From Alligator mississippiensis (lineage: Eukaryota > Chordata > Crocodylia > Alligatoridae): a DNA stretch of 64,000 bases. The stretch covers positions 42,076,001-42,140,000 of the forward strand of contig NC_081826.1 of the NCBI RefSeq assembly GCF_030867095.1, given 5' to 3'. Each line of letters opens with the position of its first letter. Position 1 is the first letter of the stretch. Made by a program: the position numbers and the translations under genes. The notes under the pieces were generated by a model. It made no database searches and was not told where the DNA came from. It was given only the letters and a program-made list of their open reading frames with translations. Below are positions 23,201-34,368 of the stretch, piece by piece.

Positions 23201-26200
23201 GCTTTTAAAATGGAATGAAACTTGAAACAAAACATTGTCCTGGCGAAATGGACGTCAAAATGAAAGGGTGCTGTTTTGCACAGTCCTATTAATTACTATA
23301 TGCAACTTTGTTTCCACCTTTACTTTAAATCTGGGCTTTATGTAACTACAACCATAACGTAGCAGATTGTCAACTCGGTACCCACTTAACACTGCGAACT
23401 AGGGCTGTGCAGAAATTAGATGGGTGTTTTTGTTTCAAAGCTGTTTTGAGCGCAAAACAGCGAAATCAAAATGAGGGTACTTGAAACGTTTCAAAATGCT
23501 TTGAGTTTCAAAGCCCGGCTTGCTTGCAGCTAAACAGAAACTAAGGGGATGGGGGAAGGACTACTTTCATAGTGACTGTGTAGCTGGCCAGTGACTGTGA
23601 TCTTTCCCTGAGGTCCCTTCCAATCCCAGTGCTCTGGGGGAGAGATGGAAAAACAGCATAAAAAGCACTGTTTGAACTGAGCTTTTGCTGTGCGTTCACA
23701 CTTGCAAGTGACACAAGTTTTGCTTTCAAGACTGAGGTGCAGTTTCCCAGAAATCCCTGCACCTATCTCCTTGAAACTTGACAGGCTTTGTGGCCTCAGC
23801 AGGGGCTACCATCCCTGCTGTTTTCATTTGAATTGGGAAAGAAATTACAAAAGTTATAGGCATTTTCATGATTCCCCATTATAGCCTATGGGTGAAACGT
23901 TGAAATGTGTCAAAACAGCGAAACAGTTTAGACAGAATGAAACGGAACAGTGCTTTGAAACAAAGAAACAAAACACTGTCCCTTTGAAACAGCAAAATGG
24001 AAGTTGAAATGAAACAATGCTGTCTCTCACAGGCCTACTGCAAACCACTTAGCCAGGGGACTAAGTCTGTCACAACCACCTATTACTAGATGTTGAAGAC
24101 TTGTCAGAGGAAAGGGTGGAAAAGGCTTTTCTTAAACCCAACCTAGTCTCTTCCCATTGGAGTGCTTCACAGAGGTCGGGCTGTGGGAAGCAGGTTTTTG
24201 GGAACATTTGCTGGGTACTGTTTGTGGTAGCCAGTGGGTAGAAATGAGTTTAGCTTGCCATTTTTCATCTACAGCTGCTGTGGCTACCTCTGCATTCCAG
24301 TGCAGTTTTGTGTTTGTGTTGGTGCTATCAGTCTATTCCTTATCTTTACAACATTTAATGCCTGGTAATTTCTGCTGTATGAGTTTGTTTTTTTTTCATG
24401 AGGAGCTCAAGAAGAGAGAAGGCATAACTCTTCTGAATTTGAATATAATGCTATATACTTGTCGCCTGAGAACTTTCTGTTTGTTTTCAAATACTCAAAA
24501 TATTCCTTTACTTTAAGAAGCTCCTATTTTATAAGTGTTTCTATCACCTTTTACTCTTATACTTTGTTAAGGAATTAGCAGAAGGCTTCTTTTCTTTTTT
24601 GGATAGTGAGTAGGAATGGATTTCTGTATTTGAAGCAAAAGTGATGAATTGATTTCAAGGCTTGGAAAGAAAATTCAAGAAAATGATTTGAAATATACAC
24701 TACATATTCTATTTTTTAAGTTTAAAAAAAAAACCTGAAAGAGTACCTTGTAATGGAAGCTGCCAAGATGGGATTTCATTTTCACACTGCTATGCACACT
24801 GTACTTTAACTATTCTTCTAGACCAGATTGCATCAGAAATAGTATGTCAGAAAAAGCTTGTAAACTAGTATAATATCCCCCCTACCCCCATATGTTCTGT
24901 TGTTTTTAAATGACTAGCCAACAGGCAAAGTGGCAGAGAGACTGACTCCCCCCTCTTGGCAGAGTTTAGTTTAATCAGTCTTTATGGTTGCTTTTAAAGC
25001 ACTAAATGTACTGTCCACTGATGGGTATTTTTAACCGCTCTGAGTATAATATCTAGTATTTGGCACAATAAAAACACAATTTTGAATTTTCTAAAGATCT
25101 TTCCTTTAAGTTAAAAATATCAATAGAAAATTGCGGTTCAGTGTATTTTAACTTCCAAGAAGTGTAAATTACTTTAGACATCTGTTATGAAATCTTATCC
25201 AAAGCTGTTTGCAATCTAAGTGAAACCAGTGACATAGTCCAAAAATTATATACATGTTATATGATTCGAGGTTAAAGCAGTGATATGGTATCTGACTAAC
25301 TTGGGGTAGGCAATTATTTGGGCCTGGGGGCTACTTAGGGAGTTTTGGTGAGGGTCCCACATCCCAGACAGCTCACTCAAACTCTGTAAGTGGCTGTCCT
25401 ATGTTTGATCAGGCAGCTAGGATGGGGCTGTGGGCAGGTGGGAAGAGGCATCTGGGAGTGGGACAGTTGAGTGGGGTAGGGCAGGCATTGCAGGACCAGG
25501 GTCTGGGGCCGAGTCGCAATCTGCTCCCTACTTATCCCTGTGATGGGCACCAATTCTTCAGGCAGGGGCATGTGTGGAACGGATTGTAGCTCTCCCCTGG
25601 GCCCTGGCCCTGTCACTGCCCTGTAATCCCAGGGTCTCCATGGAGCCCAGGCAAGGTGCATGACTGGGTAGATGGGATGGGGCCACGGGGAAGCAGGGAG
25701 CCTGGAGCAGGGCAGGTGGGCAGAACTGGGTCCAGGATTTTGGGGCAATGCTGGGGCCTGGGGCGGAGGCATGACCTGCTCCCCACACTCCCCTGGCCAT
25801 GTAACTGGTGCTAGTCACAGGGACACACAGGCAGCAGATTGTGGCTCTGCCCCAGGCCTAGGCCCCATGCTGTCACCATCTCACCCTGTGATCTCGGCTT
25901 TGCCTGCCCATAACACTCTTGAACACTGTGCCCAGCTCACATGGGTCCCAACCCTGGCAGTGGGTGCAAGGCAGATGGACTGGGGTGCCTGGGGAGCGGG
26001 GCTGGGCCTGGCAGCAGCTGGAAAGAACTACCAAGGCTGTTGGGCAGTGGAGTCTGGCCACTGCACCATGCCAACCCTGCTGCATGCTGAGGGGTAGCTG
26101 GATCCGGTGCACACACCATGGTCTGGTATGCCCCCTTGCTCTAGCCTATGCTGGGTACACGTAACTATTCAAAGGTCATTTTAAATAATGCACAGTTGCC

Positions 26201-29200
26201 AGTAAGGACACACATGTTATTTACAGCTATTCTACCGTGATAACTGTATCAATCCCACCTTTAGCTTGCAGGATCATAGCATAACGCAAGTATGACTGGA
26301 TCGGTCCCCAGGGGCAGTAGTGATGCCCCTGGTGGTCACGTGGCTCCTGCCCCACTCTGGCTCCTCAGATAGACTTCTTTTCCGCTCGTCTGCCATGCCT
26401 TGATGAAATTATTTGATTGTAAAAAGGGAGGCTGCTCCAGGGTCCCAGAGTGATCCCTTGTCTATTCTTCAGCCTCCCAGACAGAGCTGATTCCAGTCCT
26501 ACCCCTCCTGGCTCTGTTCCTGCCCCAGGACACCAGTTGCCTTAAGGGCTGTTCATGGCCTCCTTCCACCCCTACAGCCACACCTATGCTTCACAGACCT
26601 CAACTGTACTGACCCCCAGACCTACTTCTACCACTTGTACAAGACAATTTTGCTACTCGCCAACAGCAGACAGTACACACAAGCATAAGGCACTATCATA
26701 ATGGGGATGGCAAGTACAGAAACACAGGTCGCAGACAAAGAGTGAGGAGCACAGATCCATACAGGAGACTATAGTGCATGTCACTCCCATAATGCACCAC
26801 ACAAAGTAGCTCTGGTGCCCTACTGTTATCCTGGTGGGGAATGCACAGTTTGGGAAGGAAGACTGGAATTGCTTATGAATTAGGTGCTTGATTCAGTTAA
26901 GAACTTGCACTCTGGGGTCAGGTGTAGTGCATAACCCAGAATCCTTGTAAAGTAATGGGATCCCAGTAAAGTGCATGTGGAGAGTTAGTCAGCGTACTGA
27001 GCCAGGGGGCTGTGTCTATAGCTGGCCAGTGGGAATCCTCTTAGACTTTCTGTGGTGGGAGCATTTTTCACTCCTTATATTGGAGATGTCTCAGTGCAGA
27101 AAGAGTAGGCCTCTGGACCGAAGAAGGGGCACGACTCTAGCCTGACGGCTAGGGCACACAAGGGATTTGAATGCCTTCAGGCTGAAGAGAGAATTTCATA
27201 GATTTCTAGGGTCGGAAGGGACCTGGCAGATCATCGGGTCCGACCCCCTGCTCCAGGCAGGAAAGAGCGCTGGGGTTAAGTAACCCCAGCCAGATGCCTA
27301 TCCAATCTCTTCTTGAACATCTCCAAGGTAGGGGAAAATACCACCTCACTTGGAATCCCATTCCATATTTTGGCAACCCTCACCATAAAGAATTTCTTTT
27401 TTATGTCCAATCTAAATCTATTCTCCTTCAGTTTGTGGCCATTATTTCTGGTAACCCCAAGGGGGAGCCCTGGTAAACAGATTGTCCCCTATTCCCTGCT
27501 GGCCCCCCACAATGAGTCTGTAGACAGCCACAAGATTACCTCTCAGCCTTCTCTTGCGGAGGCTGAAGAGATTCAAGTTCCTCAGTCTGTCTTCATAGGG
27601 TCTTACCTGCAGGCCCTCAACCATACGAGTAGCCCTCCTCTCAAGGTTATCCACATCCCTCTTGAAGTGTGGCGCCCAAAGCTGAATACAGTACTCCATC
27701 TGTGGCCTCACCAATGCCTCATAGAGGGGAATTAGCACTTCCCTAGACCTGCTCATGATGCACCTGCTGATGCAAGAAAGAGTGCGGTTAGCCTTGCTTA
27801 TTGCTTCATCACACTGGCGGCTCAAGTTTATTTTTGCATCAACCAGGACTCCAAGATCTGTTTCCACTGTTGTGGTGCTCAGAATGGTACCTCCCAGTCT
27901 ATAGGTGTGCTGGAGACTTTCTCCCCAGGTGCAGCACCTCGCATTTATCCTTGTTAAATTGCATCCTATTCTGATCCGCCCAGTTCCCCAGTCTGTCCAC
28001 ATCTGCCTGAATTCACTCCCTGCCCTCCAGTGTGTTAACTGTACCCTATAGTTTAGTGTCGTCTGAAAATTTGGATAAGGTGCTTTCAACACTTTCATCC
28101 AAATCACTGATGAAGATACTAAACAGCACTGATCCAAGGACAGAGCCTTGGGAGATACCACTGCCCACATCCCTCTAGGGGGAAACCGACCCATCCACTA
28201 CCACTCTCTGGGTGCATCCCATGAGCCAGCTTTTCACCCACCTTACTGTGAAAAAATCCACATCACATCTACTCAGTTGGCTCATAAGAATTGGGTGCAA
28301 CACTGTCAAAAGCCTTTTCAAAATCCAGGTAAATGATATCTACTTCCACGCTTACATCTAAGCACTTTGTGATCTGGTCATAAAAAGGCACCAGGTTATT
28401 CGGGCAGGGTCTGCCTGCTATAAGCCTATTCTGGTTGCCCCTTACCATAGTGTGACTCAGTGGTCCCCTGCTAATATGGTCCTTTGTGATTTTTTTTTTT
28501 TTTTCCTAAGGTCTTACTGGGAATAGAGGTACGGCTAACTGGCCTATAATTACCCAGGTCCTCCTTCCTCCCCTTCTTGAAAATAGGGACCACGTTGGCC
28601 CTTTTCCAGAATTGAAGCTGTTCTGTTATTTTTGCTTAACAGGCATACAACCATAATATAAATTTATATTGTTTTCGGGAGCATGGCTTTCAGCCAGAAT
28701 CCTCCATAAATTGAATTAAATTGAATTGAAGCTGGATTTCTACTTCCTGGATACTTTCTGGGTATAAATAGACATTGCCAAATAAAGTAGATTATCTGTG
28801 CTGGGATGTGTCCTGGCACAGCTGATACACTTCATTGGGTGAAATGCGTGTCACCCATTCATCCTGCAGGACAATAAGCAATGTATTATTTGCTTTCAGA
28901 GATGTGCCCTAGGGAATCTCTGCACATTTTTAAGTGGGAAAAGCTAGCTCTGGTGCAGTCCTGGGGCTGGGACTGCCAGTTAACTGATTGGTGGTCTCAG
29001 CCCTGGGTCCACACCAGAGTATTAGTGTACACCTGGGGAATGCCAGACTGGAACAGAAGTAGGCACCCACAGGGTCTCGGGGGCCCATTCCAGCATGCCC
29101 CAGGAAGGGGGATTCCTGGGATGTGGAGGATTGGGCCTCTGAAGCCTCAGGAGTGCCTGCCCAGGGTGGCTTGAGAATATGGGCAACTGCAGGCTGTCTG

Positions 29201-30833
29201 TGCTTTCCTGCCTTAAAGCAAATAGGAGTCAGACAGAAAATAGTGGCAAAATCATACTGCTAGTATTGCAGCCACAAACTTTGGTCATATGTGGTGGAAC
29301 AAGGGGCATGGACCATATCAACTTGCTTGGTGTTTGTGCCACTGCAATTTTTTTTATAGTGGCATAAAGATGATGTCTGTTTACACCTACTCGACCACTG
29401 GACATCAGTAAAGGAGGTGGTGCTACCACATCCCCCTTCTCTTTCCCTCTATATTAAGCACAGCTACCAGTGTGTTTTAGGAAGAACCTGAGCCTGTCAG
29501 TGTGTATGGCCTGCTTTGAGAGCATGGGTATATGAACGTGTAACTGTGATATTAAGGAGGTTGGGACTGCATATTAAATCAGCTGATCCAATAGGAACTG
29601 CTTCTTGCCTCACAGTAGATGAAATCTGAACACTGGTAGTTTGCTGTCTTTCACTGAGGGGTACTCTGCTATAGATCAAATTTCCATTTTCCACAGGGTA
29701 AGAACATGAATGTGGCTAGGGAGCAGATGGCATGTTTTAATGCCTACTAGATTGGGTCCTACAGGGAACTTAGGTACTTATCCATTTAGTTTATGAATCC
29801 TGATCAGGATCAGGTGGGAGGTAGGTCCTTAGTTACATGCTCAAGAACATAATTCTAGGTCCCTAGGGGAAAAAAAAAAAGAAGCTAAAGAGGGAGCCAC
29901 TTAATGAGCTTGGGTGCCCCTAGGAGTGGGTGGCAGCTTAGCTGGAGCTTTTGAAATCATACAGATGGAATTGAGGCACCCATGTCCAAGAAAGTTCTTT
30001 TTTGGATCTAGCCCAAGGTACAGAGCTCAACATCCAGTGTATCCAATAGATTGCTAAAGTAATTGAACACTTGTTTGACAGATTCACAACTGTTGAGCAT
30101 ATTTGTGGATTTATGCTGGATGCTGCTGTTGCTGCAATTTAAGGAATGTATTATTGGGCGAGAGTAAAACTCAGAGACATCTAATACTTTAGTACAAAAA
30201 AAAATGCATTTCAGCAATACAAAAACAAGTGATCGGTGCAAAAATTTTAATGGGATTTAATCTGTAGATTTTGAACCTGCCCATGAAATAACTGAACCCA
30301 TCTGAACAAGAAAGAAGTTTCCCGAATGTAGTATTGATAATCTGAGCCTGGTTGTCACTTGGGCATATTTTGAATTGAGCAAGCAAGTAATACACTGGCC
30401 TCAATTATCAGAAATCCTGCAAGCGGGCAAAGCCCATGATAGTCAGGTTGCAGAGATGTAGCTGAAAGCATTTGCTCTGGTAATAATGGAGGAACAGGAA
30501 GAAGTTAAGGATGCAGCTTAACCATTGGATATAAAGCTGTAGATGTAGCTAGAAAATTCTCTTCTTTACCTTTTTTTTAAAAGTGAACAGGGTTTGATAG
30601 GAACCTGAGATTATTTTTATTTTTATTTTTTTTAAATACAAACACACACAAATTAAAATAAGCACCCCTGGGACTCTGGAAGTGTGACTAAAAAGGAGAT
30701 GTGTATGTGTGTATGAGTGTAGTGAAATTTCCTATAATCTCTTCTTTTTTTTCAGGATCAGCGTTATCTTCAGCCCTATCTGAAAGAGGTTATCCGGGAA
30801 CGGCTTGAAAGAGAAGCGTGGAAGAACAAGTAA
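14244..30833 (+). CDS. UQCRB: UQCRB, cytochrome b-c1 complex subunit 7 (complete, four exons)
   Basis: This is a small matrix-side subunit of mitochondrial complex III (yeast Qcr7). It binds cytochrome b early in assembly and is placed near the ubiquinone site. Coding exons 14244-14262, 16239-16307, 18525-18691 and 30756-30833 total 333 nt and give 110 residues plus TAA, against 111 in human. The protein starts [20 protein letters not shown], has YNLCGFNK, then [20 protein letters not shown] in exon 3, the family core [13 protein letters not shown], and ends [17 protein letters not shown]. All splice sites are GT-AG and the phases agree. The start is chosen because exon 1 is short, in frame, within the CpG island and matches the MAAR start of bird homologues. 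There is no cleaved presequence, as usual for this subunit. Intron 3 is 12 kb and repeat-filled. Confidence 0.95.
14845..15125 (-). mobile_element. Old CR1 LINE 3' end
   Basis: The minus-strand CR1 3' region is seen on the plus strand as CAGGTTGGAAGGGACCTCAG, then a CCCCTTGCCCAAAGCAGGAC stretch and AGAAAGTTCTTCCTAATATC. The wording is closer to the turtle-type CR1 than to the ATTCATAG-tailed copies later in the window, so it is probably an older subfamily. Confidence 0.8.
15150..15458. mobile_element. GC-rich fragment, hAT-like terminus
   Basis: The stretch ends GGGTTGGAGGTTGAGTATTTCTG, like the right terminus of the element at 2021-2289 (GGTTGAGTGCCACTA). The left end is unclear because it abuts the old CR1. 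Confidence 0.35.
16239..16307 (+). CDS. UQCRB: UQCRB coding exon 2
   Basis: The acceptor is GATCTCTTTCAG and the donor GTAGGT. The exon carries [20 protein letters not shown] and KM, which matches the conserved RKWYYNAAGFNK region of complex III subunit 7. Confidence 0.92.
16308..18524 (+). other. UQCRB intron 2
   Basis: It contains an old CR1/L3 copy at 17561-18198. The rest is AT-rich and I recognise nothing in it. Confidence 0.75.
17561..18198 (+). mobile_element. Ancient CR1/L3 LINE 3' half
   Basis: The plus-strand sequence corresponds to the CR1/L3 C-terminal coding part (CACACCTTGAATACTGTGCC, CCAGTTCTGGTCCCCC, AGGCTAAAGAGGCTAGA) and to the 3' end GGGCAAGATGGACCTATGGT. Many indels break the frame. 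It is much more diverged than the young CR1 copies. Confidence 0.8.
18525..18691 (+). CDS. UQCRB: UQCRB coding exon 3
   Basis: The acceptor is TTTTACTGTTACAG and the donor GTACGT. The exon has two bases completing Gly and then 55 codons from [14 protein letters not shown] to [11 protein letters not shown]. It is the most conserved block of the gene. Confidence 0.96.
21554..22654 (-). mobile_element. hAT-like element, AGGGCTGTGCAAA family, copy 1 (long form)
   Basis: The termini are GAGGGCTGTGCAAAA and TTTGCATAGCCCTA. Flanking octamers GTATTAAT (21546-21553) and GTGTTAAT (22655-22662) match at 7 of 8. The ends are rich in GAAAC/GTTTC words. It carries the family core TATAGCCTATGGG in reverse and, in addition, a GC-rich middle at about 21840-22490 absent from the other copies. 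It lies inverted relative to the next copy. No transposase is encoded. Confidence 0.75.
22666..23288 (+). mobile_element. hAT-like element, AGGGCTGTGCAAA family, copy 2
   Basis: The termini are TAGGGCTGTGCAAAA and TTTTGCACAGTCCTA. Octamers TTAATTAA (22658-22665) and TTAATTAC (23289-23296) match at 7 of 8. The body contains CCTATCTCCTTGAAACTTGG and CATTATAGCCTATGGGCAAA. It starts 12 bp after copy 1 ends, within that copy's flanking duplication. Confidence 0.8.
23400..24037 (+). mobile_element. hAT-like element, AGGGCTGTGCAAA family, copy 3
   Basis: The termini are TAGGGCTGTGCAGAA and CTCACAGGCCTA. Octamers CTGCGAAC (23392-23399) and CTGCAAAC (24038-24045) match at 7 of 8. It has the same body and orientation as copy 2 (CTATCTCCTTGAAACTTG, CATTATAGCCTATGGGTGAA). 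Confidence 0.8.
25300..26160. repeat. GC-rich region with an imperfect ~250-bp tandem unit
   Basis: Two adjacent blocks (about 25407-25640 and 25660-25900) repeat the same order of words: GATGGGGC, GGCAGGTGGG, GGGTCTGGGG or GGGGCCTGGGG, CTGCTCCC, GATTGTAGCTCT or GATTGTGGCTCT, and CCCTGTRATC. A third weaker block follows. It is probably part of an interspersed element, but no ends are visible. Confidence 0.45.
27194..28612 (-). mobile_element. CR1 LINE, 5'-truncated, in UQCRB intron 3
   Basis: The minus-strand element has its 3' end at 27194 (TTCATAGATTTCTAGGGTCGG on the plus strand). It encodes the RT C-terminal part, including [20 protein letters not shown], and RT core words upstream. The polymerase box reads FSDD instead of FADD near 28050, and the frame is broken several times. 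It stops within the RT at about 28612. It lies opposite to the UQCRB sense strand. Confidence 0.88.
30756..30833 (+). CDS. UQCRB: UQCRB coding exon 4
   Basis: The acceptor is TTCTTTTTTTTCAG. Twenty-five codons from [20 protein letters not shown] to the stop TAA are present. It lies 12 kb downstream of exon 3 yet keeps frame, and matches the charged helical C-terminus of the family. Confidence 0.95.
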   Translation, partial: DQRYLQPYLKEVIRERLEREAWKNK

Positions 30834-30875
30834 CTGCTCTTAAAATCCTTCGTGCAAACTGCTGGTTTTCTTTCT

Positions 30876-30990
30876 AATAAATATTGTAAAAGATATGGTT
30901 ATTGAAGAAATCTACTGGGAGGAAAATGTGAGGCTAGAGAAACACTTGATTCAGCTTGTTCAATAAATTTGTTCATCCAACCAAAATAAA
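30876..30990 (+). terminator. UQCRB poly(A) signals
   Basis: AATAAA occurs at 30876-30881, 30962-30967 and 30985-30990, the first only 43 bases after the stop. Alternative 3' ends are possible. Which one is used cannot be told from the DNA. Confidence 0.6.
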
Positions 30991-33985
30991 CATGTCAGAA
31001 TACAAAATCTACTTGCAAGATTTCTTTGAACATTGGTTTATTACAATTTACAGACCTTTCCTATGATCGAATGCATTACACATTAGTGTGGTGATATGTA
31101 ATCTTCATTCCAGCCTCTTGATTCATACCCTTGTCATAGTACAGCTGTTTCCTGCAGCTGGAAGAGTAGGCAAATGAATCTTGGGTGTTTATGCCTGCTT
31201 TTTTGGTTAGGATTCTTCTTCAGAAGTTATAACCTTATTTGCCTCTCTCCCTTCAAGATAGTATTATGATACATGCTCGATTGCTTATTCAATAGCATCA
31301 CAAAATTTGTGTAGATGGAGTTCTCCAATAATGGAATTTCAGTACTTTGTTAATCACAAAATAAAGAACTGCCTCAATTTAATCTTCTGTAGCGAGTAGA
31401 AAGGGTGCATCTGATTTAGTAACATGGACTAGAAAGTCTTAAGAATGTAAAATTGTATACTCTGAAACCCTTTCTGAAACTAAGTTAATGATACAGATCT
31501 TCCTCTCCCTTTCTTTGTTCAAAAGTAGGCCTTTAGAAATTGGTTGATCACAAAGGTTGTTACATTAACAGTTTAAGTATCAAAGATCTCGAGATCAATG
31601 AAGTTAGTATTTGCATTTGTAAGTTCTGCTTTTTTTGGAATCTCAAAGCTAATGATGGATCAAAAACCTTCTGTCAGTTTTGTGCCAAAACTTGCCTTGC
31701 TTCTTAAAGCCAGGTACCTGAAATGCACAAGAAATGTATGAGGAATAATCAGAAGCTTGCTTCCTGCCTTATAACAGGATGCAGGGCAAGGATGATTTTT
31801 TTTTAAAGAAACATACAGGAAATTTGGGATGATCAAAGTCTGATGTTAATATTTAGTGTGACCTGATGAACTGCACGTTGGACTGGTCTTATGAGAAGTG
31901 GCCCTGCCCTGTTAGGTGACTGGGTGGAGAGAGATTTCAGTTACCCGCTTTATATAATGACCCTTAGATGAGTAATTCAGAACTTCACATTTTATGGTAA
32001 AACATTTTAATAGATAAATTTAAGTAGCCAAGATCCATCTGCAGATTTGTGTACAAGCCTCAGACTAGAAGTGTGGGGAGAAAAAAATTATTGTACTGTC
32101 CTGAAACTCCTTACCATCGCATACAATTTCAGTTGTTTCTTTAGTGAAAGTATTCAGTGATTTGTTGTTGTTGGTTATTTTCCACAAGGAAATCATTCTT
32201 GATAGTTAAAGTAGTCTTCACATGGAAAGTAAGTTCATTATTTATTATTCTCTGATATAAGGAAAGTTTATCAAACTCCTAAAACAGAAGTATGAGAGTG
32301 TCTTGTCTATATTTGTCTGTTTTAGGAATTTCAGAAGTAGAATTTAAATTCCTTCAGCAGGCTGGAGACAAGGTGCCCAATTAAAAAATTTAAAGTGTTA
32401 GATGATTAATTTAAATAGATGTTCAGATACTTGGGTTTTAAGCTAAAATCTCTTGGTTTCTCTTTGGTATTGCAGTGTATTAGTCTGACTGATGTTAATT
32501 ACTGCAATGCTTTATAAAACAAAAACGAGACAACTTTAGTGTGTCCTGACCTCCTGGAAAGTGCTGAGGGGTCACCCTTTGAAAGGTGACTCCTACAAAC
32601 TGACACACTAACTACTAGTTAGTAGTTTTGCTTGAAAACCTGGTCTGTAGTAGATAAGGACAGTATTTAAATGTCAAAAGACAAATTACCAGCCTTTTGA
32701 ACTGTGTTAACTCTTACAATAGGATTGTCTGTGACATTCTCCATGAAGTCATATCTTCAGTTGCCTATAACTTGGTCTGAACATGTCTAACTGCCTCAGA
32801 CTGATGTGTTTTGGAAAGTTTCAGCTGTGCCTCAGAACAAGGATTGAAAGAAAATATTGCTATGTTAAAAATAATTTTTGCATCCATTTAGTTGAGAATC
32901 CTTGGTAACTTCTGTGTCTTGGAGCTGTTTCACATGTGCTTTTGCTGACCCACATAATTTTATAAATTGGACTGTTATGAGCTTCTGAAACTTAGGATGA
33001 AGGGAGGAGCTAGGACATGGAACAAGGAACCAGGAGAGCACAGCTCGTGTGGAGGCTTGTTCCTTAAAGTATTGCACACCTCTCCAAAACTAGTCTTTGC
33101 ATTCTTCTGCTGTCAGCAGATAGCTGACAAAACTCACTGCCAAGGTATCCATCTTATCCCCCCTGCTTAGCCTGTACACACAACCTGTTGGTGCTAGAAG
33201 TTACTCTTTCTCAAGTGTAGAGGGTTCTGCTAGACCTGTGATGTCACTTGCCCTATGCTGAATCCAGATGGGGTTCTTCAGTGGATCAGGTATGCAGAGT
33301 TTGAAATTGAAGGTCAAAATGGTTTCTCATGACAGAGTTTTGGTTTTTTTTTAAACTTCCCTGTTCATTCTTTAAAAAAAAAAAGGGGGGGAGGGTGAGT
33401 GAGAGAGATGTTTTAAAGAATGTGAAGGTGTAAGACTGCAGTCAAACATTCACAAGTTATAAAATGCTAGATGCGTGGTTACCAGTATAGCCTTGACTCC
33501 CTTTGTGCATGCACTTTTTTCTGGTGGGTCCATCCTTTCTTCCATGCACAAGATGGGTAGATCTTTGGGAATGATTCAGTCTTGTTTGTAGACTCTTTGC
33601 CTTAATTGTAGCAGAAATTGCAAGTTATGTAGTGGAAGAGTGGAAAGGATGGTCTTATAGTGAAGTTGGATGCCACCAAGGAGAATAGCATTTTTATCTC
33701 TTTCTCTATACAGAGTTTCTGTGTGAAACTGAACTGTAATGTTCCCAAAATTTTACAAATTAGGTTAAGTTATGACTGTCTGAAACCTGGTATGTTCCCA
33801 GCTAGTCACTTAAGGGTACATCTATACTGTTCTTTAGCATCAATCCCATAAATGCCAACCATTAACATTGAAAAAGTTTAGTACTGAGCCCTACCAGGAG
33901 TCTAACCTGACCCCAGCAGCAATGCTGAACTTCAGGCTGTGTCATTAAGCTTCTTAATCCACCTGTCCTTGCATTGCATATGGAG
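30991..33985. other. Intergenic, nothing recognised
   Basis: This is AT-rich, repeat-poor DNA downstream of UQCRB. A TCTATACTGTTC word near 33818 recalls the ends of TCTACA MITEs but no element can be bounded. Confidence 0.55.
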
Positions 33986-34019
33986 CTTGTTTGGGTGCTA
34001 TAGGCTGGAAGCAGGACTC

Positions 34020-34360
34020 CAGGGGCGATGCGTAGGGGGTGCACACAGGTGTATATGCACCCCCTGCCCATGGCGGTACACTTCCTACAAAAAAGGCGTT
34101 GCTGACACTGTCGGTGGTGCCTACGGGCAGTTGCCATTCACCCCACCCCGATACTGCCAGTGGCATCTGCAGGTGGTCCACAATTGCCACTGGCTGCTGC
34201 CAGCAGTGTCTGCGGGTGATCACTAACCCCTAGTCAGCACTCACCACCCCCACCGCCGATAGCACCGGCAGTGGGAGCTCCTGCTTACAACCACCATACT
34301 GCCGCCACGCTCCTGCTGCTGATGTGCTTCCCCAGCTGCTGGGGAAATGTGTTGTTCATG
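34020..34360. mobile_element. hAT-like non-autonomous element (CAGGGGCGAYGC family), copy 2
   Basis: It starts CAGGGGCGATGCGTAGG and ends TGTTGTTCATG. The flanking octamers CAGGACTC (34012-34019) and CAGGAGTC (34361-34368) match at 7 of 8. It shares GTGCACACAGGTG near the left end and CAGCTGC plus TGTTCATG near the right end with the copy at 5525-5823. No coding capacity is seen. Confidence 0.65.
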
Positions 34361-34368
34361 CAGGAGTC

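Larger units (their letters stand above)
18692..30755 (+). other. UQCRB intron 3 (12 kb)
   Basis: It holds three hAT-like elements (21554-24037), a GC-rich imperfect tandem region (25300-26160) and a young CR1 (27194-28612). A run of 17 G lies at about 19501-19517. The stretches 18692-21545, 24046-25300, 26160-27190 and 28620-30755 contain no coding signal I can see. The part at 29740-30010 looks like a diverged interspersed repeat of unknown class. Confidence 0.75.
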
